Shown: positions 49,715-61,115 of the stretch, piece after piece
Layout of the letters: each line of letters starts with the position of its first letter
How positions within the stretch are numbered: position 1 is the first letter of the stretch
Assembly (NCBI GenBank): GCA_002105175.1
Contig: MCGE01000001.1
Coordinates: forward strand, 3,286,001 to 3,350,000
Length of the DNA stretch: 64,000 nucleotides
Direction of reading: 5' to 3'
Source: Absidia repens
Taxonomy: Eukaryota; Mucoromycota; Mucoromycetes; Mucorales; Cunninghamellaceae
Translations under genes and position numbers: made by a program
Notes under the pieces: model-generated
What the model saw: only the letters and a program-made list of their open reading frames with translations
Database searches by the model: none
What the model was told of the DNA's origin: nothing

Positions 49715-50372
49715 ATGGCTGCCAATGCATATATCGGCAAATTGATTGCTATTGTAGGCGCTCTATTTTTATTCCATTCAGCCATCTCTACATACGAACG
49801 TAAGCTTTTCGCCAAACTAGAAAACGAAAATATCGATTGTTTGAGACTTCTAGAAAAAACTGACAGACTTACCTACAATATCGTTTGCTTATTTTGACTT
49901 TTATTTAATATAGATCTTGCTTATTTGAAGGCTGTTGACCAAAATGAATCATCTCTTCCTATCGAGGTAAGGTTTCTGCATACAAAAACAAAGGCGGCGC
50001 GGTAAGCAGTGTTCGTGACGCATTCTCATCGGTTTTTGTTTTGGTTTTTTTTTTTTTCTTGCGATGGGACCCTTTTTAGATTGTCGTGGAATGTTTATGC
50101 TCTGCAGTTATCACCTTGGTTGGTGTTATTTTATCAGTGGACCCGTTCAAGAATATCCTTATGGAAAATGAAATCAAGAAAATGTAAGTTGAAATTGGAG
50201 GGGATTACGCTGCTCAATATGCTAAACACCAACACTCATAAACGCTTGCTAACCCGGCAATGTATTAAATTTTTATAGGACAATCGATAAAATAGATACC
50301 CGACCATCATTCATCACCTTCAATCATCGAAAAGTCGTCTCAACTATGGCTCAATTGGAAAGAAAGCTTTGA
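49715..50372 (+). CDS. EMC5: ER membrane protein complex subunit 5 (EMC5/MMGT)
   Basis: Four exons (49715-49799, 49914-49966, 50080-50183, 50279-50372), 336 bases, 111 residues. It reads MAANAYIGKLIAIVGALFLF, HSAISTYEHLAYLKAVDQNE, SSLPIEIVVECLCSAVITLV, GVILSVDPFKNILMENEIKK, MTIDKIDTRPSFITFNHRKV and ends AQLERKL. The AxxYE...YLKxxxxxESSLPIEIVxE core, the second helix and the RPSFxxFNHR tail are hallmarks of EMC5/MMGT1. It is part of the ER insertase that places tail-anchored and multispanning proteins. Size is normal for the family. Confidence 0.93.
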
Positions 50373-50794
50373 TTTTACAGTAGATATATCTTTATACATA
50401 CATATTCACTTCCATTTATCTTCATCTTACAATAAAATCATCTTTATGAAAATTGGATTGTTTGCTTTATGAATTAGAATACATCATGGGAAGTGAAAGG
50501 GGAACTGCGAAGATAGAGAGGGGGGATGGGGTAATTGTACAGTGTGGAGGCCGGATATAGGCATGCTACGACGCATTGTAGGTCTGTTTGTATGATGTGA
50601 GTGGTCAACTTAATATCTTTGCTGTTGCAATCGATGGGGAACGTCGGGGATTGAATTAGATTCCACTGTCTGTACCACACGGGGACAGGCGGTTTTCGAT
50701 TATTTTTTTTAGTGGTTTTAAAAATCTCTTCATTTTTTTTAGTTTTACGCCCCTCCCCTTCCTTTTCAATTCATTAGTTTTATTATTTACAACT
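50373..50794. other. Intergenic region
   Basis: EMC5 3' UTR (AATAAA at about 50431) and promoter of the UPF0014 gene, with T-rich tracts at 50701-50745. No gene seen. Confidence 0.55.
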
Positions 50795-52099
50795 ATGAAC
50801 CCTTCCTATATTGTGGACTTGGTTGGTCGTGCTGTAGGCAATGACACTAATGGTGGCAGTGATGGAAGCGATCCTATTGGAGCTCCTGATCTTACATGGG
50901 TGAATGTAGCTATTGCTGGTTGTTTTATCCTCTTCAACTGTAAGTCTCTTGACGCTCTTCAACATTATTTTTCTCACACTATCTTCTCTTTTATTATTAT
51001 ATGAAATAGGTGTGGTGTCATTATTCCTTGATTTGAAGCTAGAAAAGTCATTAATCATTGCTGCTGTGCGGTGTCTGGTTCAACTTACAATCATGGTAAG
51101 GGTATCGCTCGGGAATAAACTTGCTTGTGCTGTATGCTAATTTACTTAATATCTTTGGGTTTTATATGTTCTTTATATGGATATTATCTAGGGCTATATA
51201 CTAGAGGATGTCTTTAGAGCTGAAAATCCCTTTATAGTGATGGCGATGACTATTGTATTGGTTATTCTCGGTGCCTATGAAACAGTATACAACAAATCCA
51301 AACAATCTTACAATGGAATGGTAAGACAAGATAAAGTTTTATTACTTGGATAGTGATGATGACGATGATGATGATGATTAATTAACCATGTACTTTCTAT
51401 ACTTTTTTTTTTTAGTTTTTGTCGGTATTAATGTCGACGGCTGTTTCTACTTTGCTGATCGGCATCATTGGAACAAAGTGGGCGATGGATGAAACTCCTT
51501 TCTGGGCTCCTCAAACGTTTATTCCAACCATTGGGATGCTACTTGGCAATTTACTCAGTGGTATGGCTGTTGCTTTGAGCAGCTGTTTAACCAGTGTTAG
51601 CAGCAACAAGGAACAGATGGAAACCTATTTGGCTTTTGGTGCAAGTCGGTGGGAAGCAGGCCAGTCTATTGCAGTGGAAGCTATTCGGTTGGCGATGTTA
51701 CCTACTATTAATCAAATGTCTGTCATTGGTTTGATCTCCATTCCTGGTATGATGAGTGGGTCTATCTTGGGTGGTGCTCCTATTATGAATGCTGTGCGAT
51801 ATCAACAAATCATCATGTTTATGATCTCTGCTGCTACTGCTATGGGTGTTTTGGGTGCGGTGATCGTTTGTATCACGGTAATTATTGATGGTCACGATCG
51901 CCTACGTCCCGAAAAAATTCACAATGGCCGTCCCAGTATCTTCAGTGATATCAAATATATGTGCGTTAAGTCCTACCATGGTGTCAAATATCTCTTCTGT
52001 ATGTGCTTTAAAAAGCATAAAACAGTGGATGATGAATGGGATCAAGACCAAGGGCTTCACGATGATGGCGAACAACGACAACCTCTATTACAACAATAG
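50795..52099 (+). CDS. UPF0014 family (FetB/ALS3-like) ABC-type permease
   Basis: Four exons (50795-50939, 51010-51095, 51192-51320, 51416-52099), 1,044 bases, 347 residues. After a Gly/Asp-rich N-terminus come LTWVNVAIAGCFILFNCVVS, LEKSLIIAAVRCLVQLTIMG, the charged motif YILEDVF, then NPFIVMAMTIVLVILGAYET. The long last exon has PQTFIPTIGMLLGNLLSGMA, LAFGASRWEAGQSIAVEAIR and NQMSVIGLISIPGMMSGSIL followed by GGAPIMNAVRYQQIIMFMIS, the family signature. About seven helices. Bacterial FetB pairs with the ATPase FetA in iron export and plant ALS3/STAR2 with STAR1 in aluminium tolerance. No ATPase partner is next to this gene; the two RLI1 genes are soluble and not candidates. A metal or nucleotide-sugar role is only inferred. 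Confidence 0.9.
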
Positions 52100-52413
52100 T
52101 TATTCCCTTTTTCCTCCCTCTCAATATTTATCTCATTTACTTTATACATTTTATTATATTCTTACATTATGCATACCTTATTTTATTATCAATAAATAGT
52201 CCCTTTTACAATTTTTTTTTTTTTTTTTTTTTTTGTGCGCGTGTGTATGTGTGTATTTGTATGTTTAATTATGTGTGTATTTGTATGTTTAATCTATCAT
52301 GTAATGAATGAATCGGATTTGTAGTATTTCTCAAAAAGGAATATTTAGTTGAAGATCAAGATCCTAAGATCACGTTTGACCGACCTGACATCTTCCAAAG
52401 CGGCATTTAAAAT
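52100..52413. other. Intergenic region
   Basis: UPF0014 3' flank with AATAAA near 52191, a T22 tract (52212-52234) and GTGT/ATTTGTATGTTTAAT direct repeats at 52241-52295. Promoter of the next gene at its right end. Confidence 0.5.
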
Positions 52414-54709
52414 ATGGCTTGCCATAGAAAACTTTTTTTTTATCTACCAATTTTTTTTGTTTTACTCCCTTCTTTGTCTGAACAGTCAATCGTATGGATG
52501 CCGGACACCATACTCCACGTCAAAGCAACTGTTAATTCGAATGGTCATGGCCAACGAATAAGAAAATGGATCATGTCTCATTACCGGCACATTGTCACCT
52601 CTCGAGAAAACGCTCATCAAAGCTTCAAACGTGGTGAAATATCTGTCAATGGCCAACCTAGTGAAGAAACACGGATTTTGCAAGAAAGCGACATAGTGGA
52701 AATAAATTACAACAAGACTATGGAGCATTTGGCTGCTCTCAAGGACTTTGATATTGAATTTGGTTATCAAGATTCATATATGGCCGTTATATGGAAAGCT
52801 CCTGGTATCGTAAGTTCTTAAAGCGGGAGAGAGGGGGGGGGATAAAAAGGCTTTAATATCTAGGCAACAATCTCCAATAAAGCTAATCTCTTTACTTTAT
52901 AGAATCATAGTTTTCTTGAACGGGCTGTTCGGTATCACTTTGAAAGCAACAGCCCTTGTGAATGTATTTGGTTTCCTTATATTCTTCAGAAGGCAGCGTC
53001 TGGTTGGGTAAGATAATATCAAATTTATCCTTTGAAATGTTGCATATACTGATATATTTTTCATTTATTATGTAGCTTATTATGGCAAAGAGTAACAAAG
53101 CAAAAGATCGATTAATTGAACAGTACAAGGCAAACAAGATCCAACTCGGAATGCTTGTGCTCTGCCATGGTCAAGTACCTCCCAATCTTGCGACAATGGA
53201 ATATGATACGGACAAAATCCCCTCAGAGGAAAAATTGACAGCATCTACACCAAAACGCCAAAATACAGCACTCAATAAAAACGACGATGACAATGACGAT
53301 GAAGACGAGGATCTTGAAGTTGGCGGGGATACAGTATTAGAACAAGGATCTAAGATATTCAGGTCATTCAACGTCACCTCTGTTACAAGATCCAACAATT
53401 CTGATTACATATCGACAGTAGAATTGGGATTACGAACACCCTATGGAAGTGCATCGGTGCGACGTTTCTTTTACAATCATGGATATACTATCATCGGGAA
53501 TTCGGTGGCTACTAGACCTATCAAAACTCACAAGGATAAGGGCCTCTACATGACTCTCAACAAATTGGCAATGGACGTATTATTCGATGAATCTTGTGGT
53601 GAACGAGATGGAAAGGATGAAGGCAAGAGCGATGATCAACCGACCCCCTCTTTCCCTATTCAATTGGTGCGGAATGAACCTGAAAAGTTCAAGCTTACTC
53701 TGGAACGGGAACATCGATTTTGGAAACGAGCTTATGAACGACGACTCAAGGAATTACAGCAATCTGGTATTGAAATGGATGGAACAAGTCAATCATTGGA
53801 TTATGTTGAAAGCTACGGAAAGGAACCTTTGGCTTATGTACTGGGATCAAAGGTATATAAACTACGGATATAGATGACAGTGGAGAGAGCGATGGGAAGG
53901 GGGCGGGGTACAGGATATGAAAGGAACACACTATTAATATTTTCCCTGTTATATTATAGGAATTCCACGGACTGCGGTTTGAAATTGATCGATCATGTTT
54001 AATCCCCCGTGCCAGTACTGAAACATTGGTGGACGCTGCACTTTCATGGCTACTTGATACGGACACGACCACTGCAATGGCACCAAGGAAACGAATACTG
54101 GATATGGGAACTGGATGTGGCAACCTTTTAATATCAATTTTAGACAAAGCACCTCAAGCTGTTGGTATTGGTGTGGACATTAGTCAGCAAGCAGTGGTAA
54201 TGGCGCAAAAGAATAAGGATAAACTATTGGCGGACAAGGATGCTTCTCGCGCAACATTCATCGTAAAGGATATGGCACAGGTGACCTCTGCTGATCTCAA
54301 TTTTATATCCAGTTTCAACAACAGCAACAACAACAACAACAAGGATGACGGCTCACCTAACAATGACAATGGATTCGTAGACTTGATTGTGTGCAACCCT
54401 CCCTACTTGAACATGGATGCGACTAATCGACAAGGCGCTAATGCAAAGGATCGACCCTCACAGCAGCAAATGGCGTTGTCTTACGAACCGGATCAAGCGT
54501 TGTATGCCGAAGATCAAGGCTTTGCCTGGTATTTGACTCTCAGTGAACTGGCGCCTCGCTTATTGGCTTCTCCTCATGGTAGGGTGATCTTGGAGTGTGG
54601 GAAAGGGATGATGGAGCGTATATTGGTCATTTGGTCTGGATGGAAGGTGGTTAGCACAATCAAGGACAAGCAAGGCTGGGATCGGTGTTTAGTTTTAGAA
54701 AGAAAATGA
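52414..54709 (+). CDS. S4 domain - degenerate RluA - HemK glutamine methyltransferase fusion
   Basis: Four exons (52414-52809, 52903-53007, 53076-53852, 53960-54709), 2,028 bases, 675 residues; frame is open through every join. An S4 RNA-binding domain comes first (IRKWIMSHYRHIVTSRENAH, RGEISVNGQPSEETRIL). It is followed by an RluA/RsuA pseudouridine-synthase-like region (SYMAVIWKAPGI, ILQKAASGWLIMAKSNKAKD, then VELGLRTPYGSASVRRFFYN). The HRLDxxTSG motif has become YILQKAASG, so the catalytic Asp is Gln, and the TGRxHQIR motif has become TPYGSASVR. The C-terminal third is a HemK/PrmC-type methyltransferase: IPRASTETLVDAA, motif I ILDMGTGCGNLLISI, and catalytic LIVCNPPYLNM. HemK enzymes methylate the GGQ glutamine of release factors. 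Met 52498 (MPDTILHV) is an equally plausible start, since upstream residues come from a T-rich stretch. Confidence 0.85.
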
Positions 54710-55140
54710 CTTTGTTGATAGCATTAATAAAAAACCTTGTATTTTAGCTTTTACTTTTATGATATGGGTAGGGGGATTTGTTTGGGCATTGATGACGAAA
54801 AATAAAATAGTATATATGGGGTACCGAGGAAAGAGGGTTTGCGGTAGTGATATGGCGTACTTCAGCAAAAGCGTAAAAAAAAAAGTTGGGTCTCATGGAA
54901 AGCGCTAAGGATAGTTTTTATACTTGATAATAAAACGTTTAACCACGTACTGTGATAGTGGCGATGAAAAGAACAAAGCTACATGATTGCTGTAGGTTTT
55001 TATTGAAAAAAAAGGCTTAATCGTTTGAAGTTGGTCGGCTTTGGCAGAGGAATTGAGGAATTACAACACCAAGGCGTTTATCAAAAAAGATATATCTTCT
55101 GTATCCACCAAAAAACCGGCTTACAGAGAGTCCAAACAGT
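54710..55140. other. Intergenic region before repeat copy E
   Basis: 3' UTR of the methyltransferase fusion (AATAAA at about 54725-54732) and AT-rich DNA. No gene seen. Confidence 0.5.
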
Positions 55141-55600
55141 TTTCCAGATCCCGCCCACGTGCTTCTTATTTTCTCTTCCCTTATTCATTTTGGACTTAAG
55201 ATCTAGGGGAGGCACCAAATTTTTGGCTTTTTTGAAGCCCCCATTAGCTTAGTACAGTTTAATTTGTTATAGTTTGTTTCTTCTGAATAAAATAAGTCTG
55301 CTTTTACATGTTGCAATGAAAAATGTCCCATTAGTACCATTCATGTCTTGTGCAGTAGATTCCTTTTCTACTACCTTTACCTCCTTTTGATTAGGATCGA
55401 TTATTGTTATGCTTTAATCGCAAATCACCCTATAGTCTTTTTAATACCTTTTTATTAATCATCCTCTGATCTATCAGGTATAAAGAATGTCTCTAGCAGT
55501 TGATCCTCCAAATATCGTCATAATACGATTCACGGGGACTGTCTTGTTTCACCAAATCCACACTGTAACCCCCTTCCCTATGACACCTAGGAATGTATGC
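55141..55600 (-). repeat. Dispersed divergent-arm repeat, copy E (inverted, partial)
   Basis: Central box AGATCCCGCCCACGTGC at 55147-55161 (CACGTG 55156-55161), then TTCATTTTGGACTTAAGATC and an arm ending TTCTGAATAAAATAAGTCTG with AATAAA at 55286-55291. Beyond it ATGAAAAATGTCCCATTAGT and CTTGTGCAGTAGAT match copy D. The arm is shortened: 130 bases from box to signal instead of about 285. Confidence 0.7.
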
Positions 55601-56399
55601 TGGTGTTTTTTTTTTTTTTTTTTTTTTTGCAAATGCGAGATTGTTCTATTAAAAATTACAACAGTTAAAATTTAAGTTCCTGCGGAATAGCAACATCATC
55701 AAGATGATAATATGTGATAGGGTACTTTTATCATCTTCTCGAAAGACAAGCAGGAATATATCTGCTTTTTCATGTGATATAAAAAAAAGCATGATGGTAG
55801 TGTCTCGAAATGGTTTTGAAAAAAACTGCTCAAGAAATAAAGCGCATGTACCTTCTTTTTTTTTTGACCCCCATCATATACAACAATGTTTTAATTTTAT
55901 TTTATTTTTCCTTTATTTATGATATGATATCTTGGTTTTATTTTTATTCTATTACTCTCTTTATTAAATATATAAACGCTCAGGCGGTCAACTGGAGAGA
56001 TTTGGGCAGTCAATAATTCGTTGGATGTCAGTTTCTTTTTCTTACATATGATATGATATGACATACGCTGAATTGTGAGTTTTGACGGGATGGGATTCTG
56101 ATATGTACTATATGATAGACGCCTTATCGGTTATTCTGATATATGATAACCGCCATGCCCAATAGTCCGAGAATTAAGCTATTCAAGTGTGTAGAAAAAT
56201 AAAAAAACAAACAACAACAACAATACAGAATGGGTGTTCATACCATCTCTATTTGTTATGTTCTTGGTGGGCGGGGGCATTGGTTTCAACTGTCATGCTC
56301 AACATTTTTGTCTCGTTGATAGTTTTTAAGTGAGCCATCCTCTTTTGGAAAAAATCTGGCTTCCTCAACCATTCATACTCCGCCTTACATGAATTTATA
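55601..56399. other. Intergenic region between repeat copies E and F
   Basis: T24 tract at about 55605-55628, then AT-rich DNA with GATATGATATGA repeats near 56045-56062. No coding signal. A GGTGGGCGGGGGC stretch near 56266 may be an eroded central box. Confidence 0.45.
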
Positions 56400-56720
56400 T
56401 TTCTCCCGGCTCCCTCGTTTTTTTTCCTTTTCTTCCCTTTTTTTTTCTTCTCAGGAAATCATCTTCATGAAAACTTCTTGTGAGTGCTAGTGATCTTGGA
56501 TTTAGTGATTAGAACTTGAATCAGGGGCATTTGAAAAATGTAATACAAACATGCATGGGGAACCCTTTCATTTTGGATGTGATTTTGGAACAACGGTTAG
56601 ATTAGCTAGAATAGCAGCATGGAGCCTCTATCAGTTTTGCTTAGTATTAGTTGCCATAGTTTATATTCACAATTAAATAAAATATATCTTGTCTTTTACA
56701 ATTAATCTCTCTTATGTGTT
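56400..56720 (-). repeat. Dispersed divergent-arm repeat, copy F (inverted, one arm)
   Basis: One arm only: TTCTTCTCAGGAAATCATCT, then ATGCATGGGGAACCCTTTCA at about 56551-56570, then AGTTTATATTCACAATTAAA and AATAAA at 56675-56680 followed by ATATATCTTGTCTTTTACA. This end carries the TTGTCTTTT text otherwise seen on right arms, linking the two arm types. Confidence 0.68.
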
Positions 56721-58303
56721 GAACTCTCATGGCGAATGAGGTATCGATGAATGTAGAAAACAAAACTGGTATACCTATGTGTGTGCAACAAAAAGGAAAA
56801 AAAAAAGGAAAGGATGTTGGGTGGTAGACGACTTTGGTGAATACTCTGCCTAATGAATATATATACACTCTATGTATGTCGTGTGTGCGTGAAAAATAAA
56901 ACTGCTACTGAGTGTTGTCCTTTTTTGTCGCTTCTATCATTTTTATGAAGTAAGCGTCATGACTCTCCACATTGAAGTTTTCTTTCTTTATTAAAGTGTC
57001 TCCCAAGAAAGTATTGATTTCGCTATAGTAGGCGCAATGGCGAATTCATGCATAATTTTGAACTGACATGGACGAAAAAAATAATGCTAGACGACTGGCA
57101 CTCAAGAAGCTGAAGGCTCTTTTGTTAATTGAACGTGTTTGAGGAAAATGATTCAAGGAAATCTTCTAGATTTCTCTGCACGACATCGTTTGCTAAGCAA
57201 ATTTCAAAATAAAAAAAGTGATTATGTCTTTTGTGTTTTCTGCGGGGTTTTGCAGAACAAATTGTTTATGGAGTTGTCTCCCCTGGGTCCAACATTTTGT
57301 TTTAGTTAGTCGTTTGATATGATATCAGATGCTTCGCAATGAAAAAATTGGGTTTGTTTGGATGACAGTATTATCAGTGCAACACTATACAGAACTAAAA
57401 AATCTCGATGTTGTTTGCGGTCCTTCAAAATTTGGAAACGATGGCCTGGGACTTTTTATTTCTCGGTGAAAGTGCCATTAAAATAGAGCATCTTAGAAAT
57501 AATAGAATGTGTGCATCAGCTCATATTGTTCGGTGATGAGGAAGATGCTACTAAAATGGAGAAAATAAATCGGTGATTGTGTTAAAAATGAAGAAGATTG
57601 ATTGGTTTTAAGGTTTTTTGGGAAAAACAAAAGTGCTTCTTTGATGAATGTGCATACACGCTTTTCCCCGTTTTTATTTCTGGCTAAAACAAAAGTCTTG
57701 TTTTGTCCCACCCTTACCTTCAATGTTACACTCATGACGATAAGGTACATCGCTCAAGAGCTGCTTACTTCTCCGAAGTATCGTCACCGTGTATACTGAA
57801 AGTGTCATAAAGCGCGTTGTTATGGGGGAAGAAGTGTAATAATCCATGCAGTAATATATCTCAGGCTCAAAAAGAGGATCATGATTTGGTATAAATGATC
57901 GACCTTTTTTTTTAGGCTGTAATGTGTCAATCCGTTCGTTAGTCTATTTTTTTTTTAATTGTTAAAATGACCAAACGCGTTATAAAAGTGAAGTGTGTGT
58001 AGAAGCTTCTTCAGCGTCAACGGAGCAGCCGACGAATAAGGAATAGTGACAAATAATAATGATAGTCGGGCCATAATGATGTGGCTGGGAAAAATGGGGG
58101 TGGTTTTTTACCATAGTGGAACGCCAAGGCGATGTGATTCCGCCATTTCATAGGCAGACGGTCTTTAAAAAGAAATTACTACATTAATCAAAGTTACAAT
58201 AGCTTTAAAAGGATCGTTCCTGAATTCACCAAAAAAAGGTATAAAAGCCATACGATTTGATTGATTTTTTTTCTTTTCTTCATCTTATAAATTTTATATC
58301 AAC
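56721..58303. other. Long intergenic region upstream of CipC-like gene
   Basis: About 1.6 kb of AT-rich DNA. Open frames at 57493-57799 show no protein features. The right end is a probable long regulatory region for the CipC-like gene, with TATAAAA elements near 57980 and at 58240. Confidence 0.5.
58240..58246 (+). promoter_or_regulatory. TATA box of CipC-like gene
   Basis: TATAAAA lies 64 bases before the ATG, followed by a T/C-rich initiator region. Strong position and match. Confidence 0.7.
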
Positions 58304-58705
58304 ATGTCTCACCACGAAGAAACCTACAACCGTAAGTATATTTTATTTTATTTTTTGATCAAACAATGATGCTTATTTTTTTTTTTTTTAATTTTTGTTA
58401 TTGAAGGTCTCCAAGCCATTGACCAAGCCAAGGAAGAAGAACACAAGTCTGAATGGACCCACGAACTCCTTGCTGGTGCCGCTGGTTTCGAAGCTCTTCA
58501 CCTTTTGAACAAGAAGAAGAAGGCCGAAGGTCAAGAAGTTGACCACGCTCTCGCCAAGGAACTCCTCGCTGGTTTCGCCGCTGCCTCCGTTGACGGTTTC
58601 ATCGAATCCAAGGGTATGAACTGGATCGACAAGGAAAAGGCCAAGCACCACGCTAAGAAGGAAGCCGAAGAACTCTACTCCAAGGAAACTGGTTTCGAAT
58701 TCTAA
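58304..58705 (+). CDS. CipC-like stress protein (DUF3759 family)
   Basis: Two exons (58304-58331, 58407-58705), 108 residues, beginning MSHHEETYNRLQAIDQAKEE. The core HELLAGAAGFEALHLLNKKK, AKELLAGFAAASVDGFIESK and EKAKHHAKKEAEELYSKETG contains the family pattern: two AGxAAxEA-type helices, K-G-M-N/D-x-x-D and an AKxHAKKxAE tail. CipC and relatives are small, abundant fungal proteins induced by antibiotics and stress; their biochemical role is unknown. Codons are strongly biased (GGT, GAA, AAG, CTC), like SAH1, which points to high expression. Confidence 0.88.
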
Positions 58706-59485
58706 ATTGATGTACATACAAATTATACATAGCAACTTTTTATTCTTGTACCTATCCCTTAGTTTTTCTACATATTACTGTATTTCCCACACAATAAAAA
58801 AGAAGTAACAAGAGCATTTTTTTTTCTCTTGTTTGTTTGTTTCAAATCATCTAAATTGTGCAATCGTTTTATCTATTTTTGGTTCTTTTGACATTCTTAT
58901 TTTCAGTTATTGAAAGTATGACAGATCTGTTACACAAACTAACCTCGGCATACCACCCGCATACGCCCAGTTCATTTTAAGCTTTTTACTGTGTGAGTAT
59001 TTTATTTTTAATTGCCGATCTTTGAAATCTCATTACAAAGAAATGAACAACTGTTTGATATATATATATAAAGATATATTGTTCCATTATGCTCTGCTCA
59101 TTGCTTTATGTTCCCTGTATTGTAGTTTTTAATGAAAATGTGAAGCATAAACAACTGTCATTGATGTAAAGATAGTAAAATTCGTCTGTTGTACATAAAA
59201 GCTCGGAGGTATAATAATTGTCAGCCAACCAATTCCATTGTTATAAACTAAATAATTGAAACCAGCCAATACGTTTGATCAACGTTGCCGTCCATTTTAA
59301 TCCCAGCCATCATCTACACACACACACACGAAAAAAAGCAAGTGGAGTCAAAATGGATATATCAAACATACAAAATACTGTATACAAACGAATTTTATTG
59401 GCCAATATATGTAAACAACAAGAGAATAACTAAAAATTCACTAGAAAAATAAGATAAATTTCTAATAGCTAAATCTATGACGAGA
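58706..59485. other. Convergent intergenic region
   Basis: 3' UTRs of the CipC-like gene (AATAAA near 58793) and of the MetAP1 gene. (TA)n at 59079-59092 and (CA)n near 59318. No gene seen. Confidence 0.5.
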
Positions 59486-61115
59486 TCATGTAAGAATTTC
59501 CACGCCGGTATCTGTCACTAACAAAGTATGTTCAAATTGAGCTGATCGTTTTCCGTCCTTCGTTGCTGCTGTCCAATTGTCCGGCCAAAGATGTTCTTGA
59601 TAAACGCCTTCACAAATCATTGGCTCAATGGTGAATATATGACCAGGTCTGACAACCCCAATAGCCTTGTTGTCTATTCAAAAAAAAAAAGTCAGACATC
59701 GAATCAGCACCAAGATTTTAAAAAGAAAACGTCGAACTTACTTGCATAATGATGTACATTAGGAGCACAATGGAATAATTGATTGATACCATGTCCACAA
59801 AATGCTCGTACCACTGAAAAACCGTTCTTTGTTGCGTGGTCTTCGATAATTTTACCAAAGTCACGATAGCGGGCGCCAGGTTTTACTAAGGACAAAAAAA
59901 AAAGAGAAAGATTTAAGACGCTTCATCCCGATCACTACCACCAATCCATTTCTTACCAGCAGCAATGGCCAAATCTAAACATTCCTTTGTAACTTGTACC
60001 AACTTTCTGCCCACTTCATCAACATTTCCAACCAAGTAAGTACCATTAGAGTCACCATGGAATCCTTTATAGAAACAACTGACATCAAGGTTCAGAATGT
60101 CCCCATCTTCCAACGGTCGTTGATCAGGCACACCATGGCAAATCACTATCATATATCATCAAAAAAAAAAAAAAAAAAAAAAGGAAACTTAAGTTGAAAA
60201 TTCCGGTGATTATTCCACAGTTAGTTAATCTAATCACTATATTTATTACCTTCATTCAAAGACCTAATAAATACCAATAAAAGTACAGGTTAAAAATATT
60301 ATGCCAGAGGCGATAAGAGGAAGACAAATACTTACGTGCAACATGACTTTTGGAAAAAGTTGTAATTTAAAGGAGAAGGATAGGCACCACGTTCAATAGT
60401 TGCTTCGTGGACGATACGATCTATCAAATGATATATAAATGAAAGTGAGTCACCAAAAGCAAGTTTATGTATCATGACCGCTAAGGTTACCTATTTCGTC
60501 AGTAGTAATTCCGACACGAATGGCTTTGGCGGCAATTTCTAGGACTTCCCGAGTAATCTAATGATGAAAACAAATAAAATCAACCAACGCAGTGCCAAAG
60601 TAGTATAGACTTACTCGGCAGGATTCACGCATAGCTTTGATTTCTTCTTCATTACAAACTTGAATGGCGTTGCCACGAGACTGAGCGAATTCGGATTTGG
60701 GTATACCAGTGATATGATAATCGGGTTTTTCGATGTGATCAGGAACGGTACGACGACGTGAGAGAGGATACACAGCGCGGAGGGGTCCAGTGTAATTGAA
60801 TGTTGGGAAAGGATCGTACAACTCTGCATATAAAATAAATGAGTTTACATTTCAAAGATCAATATTCATTTTAATACTTACTCTTTGTGGAAGCATGATT
60901 GGACTTGTGAAGACCCTGATCACGTCAGAAAAATTGGTTAGTATATAACAAATCTACACAATTTATTCCCTTACCCAAGTCTTTTTAAAACAATCCTGAG
61001 AACAGAAATAGGAGCCCTCGACAAGACTTTGTTTCACACACGTGGGGCATTGCAGTTTTGCTACATTGTTACATTCCAAGGATGCACAGTGATTCAATGC
61101 TACTTCAGTCGCCAT
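59486..61115 (-). CDS. MAP1: Methionine aminopeptidase 1 with N-terminal zinc finger
   Basis: Ribosome-associated type 1 methionine aminopeptidase; removes initiator Met from new proteins. Nine exons (61115-60975, 60915-60882, 60823-60615, 60557-60491, 60420-60336, 60263-60250, 60145-59957, 59885-59742, 59673-59486), 1,071 bases, 356 residues. The MYND-like zinc finger is clear: [20 protein letters not shown], then [12 protein letters not shown] and HKSNH. Catalytic residues are in order: [20 protein letters not shown] (two Asp), [12 protein letters not shown] (His), [11 protein letters not shown] (Glu) and [14 protein letters not shown] (Glu). Exon 6 is only 14 bases and supplies part of CCTSLNEVICHG ahead of the active site. 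Length fits the type 1 eukaryotic enzyme. Confidence 0.95.
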
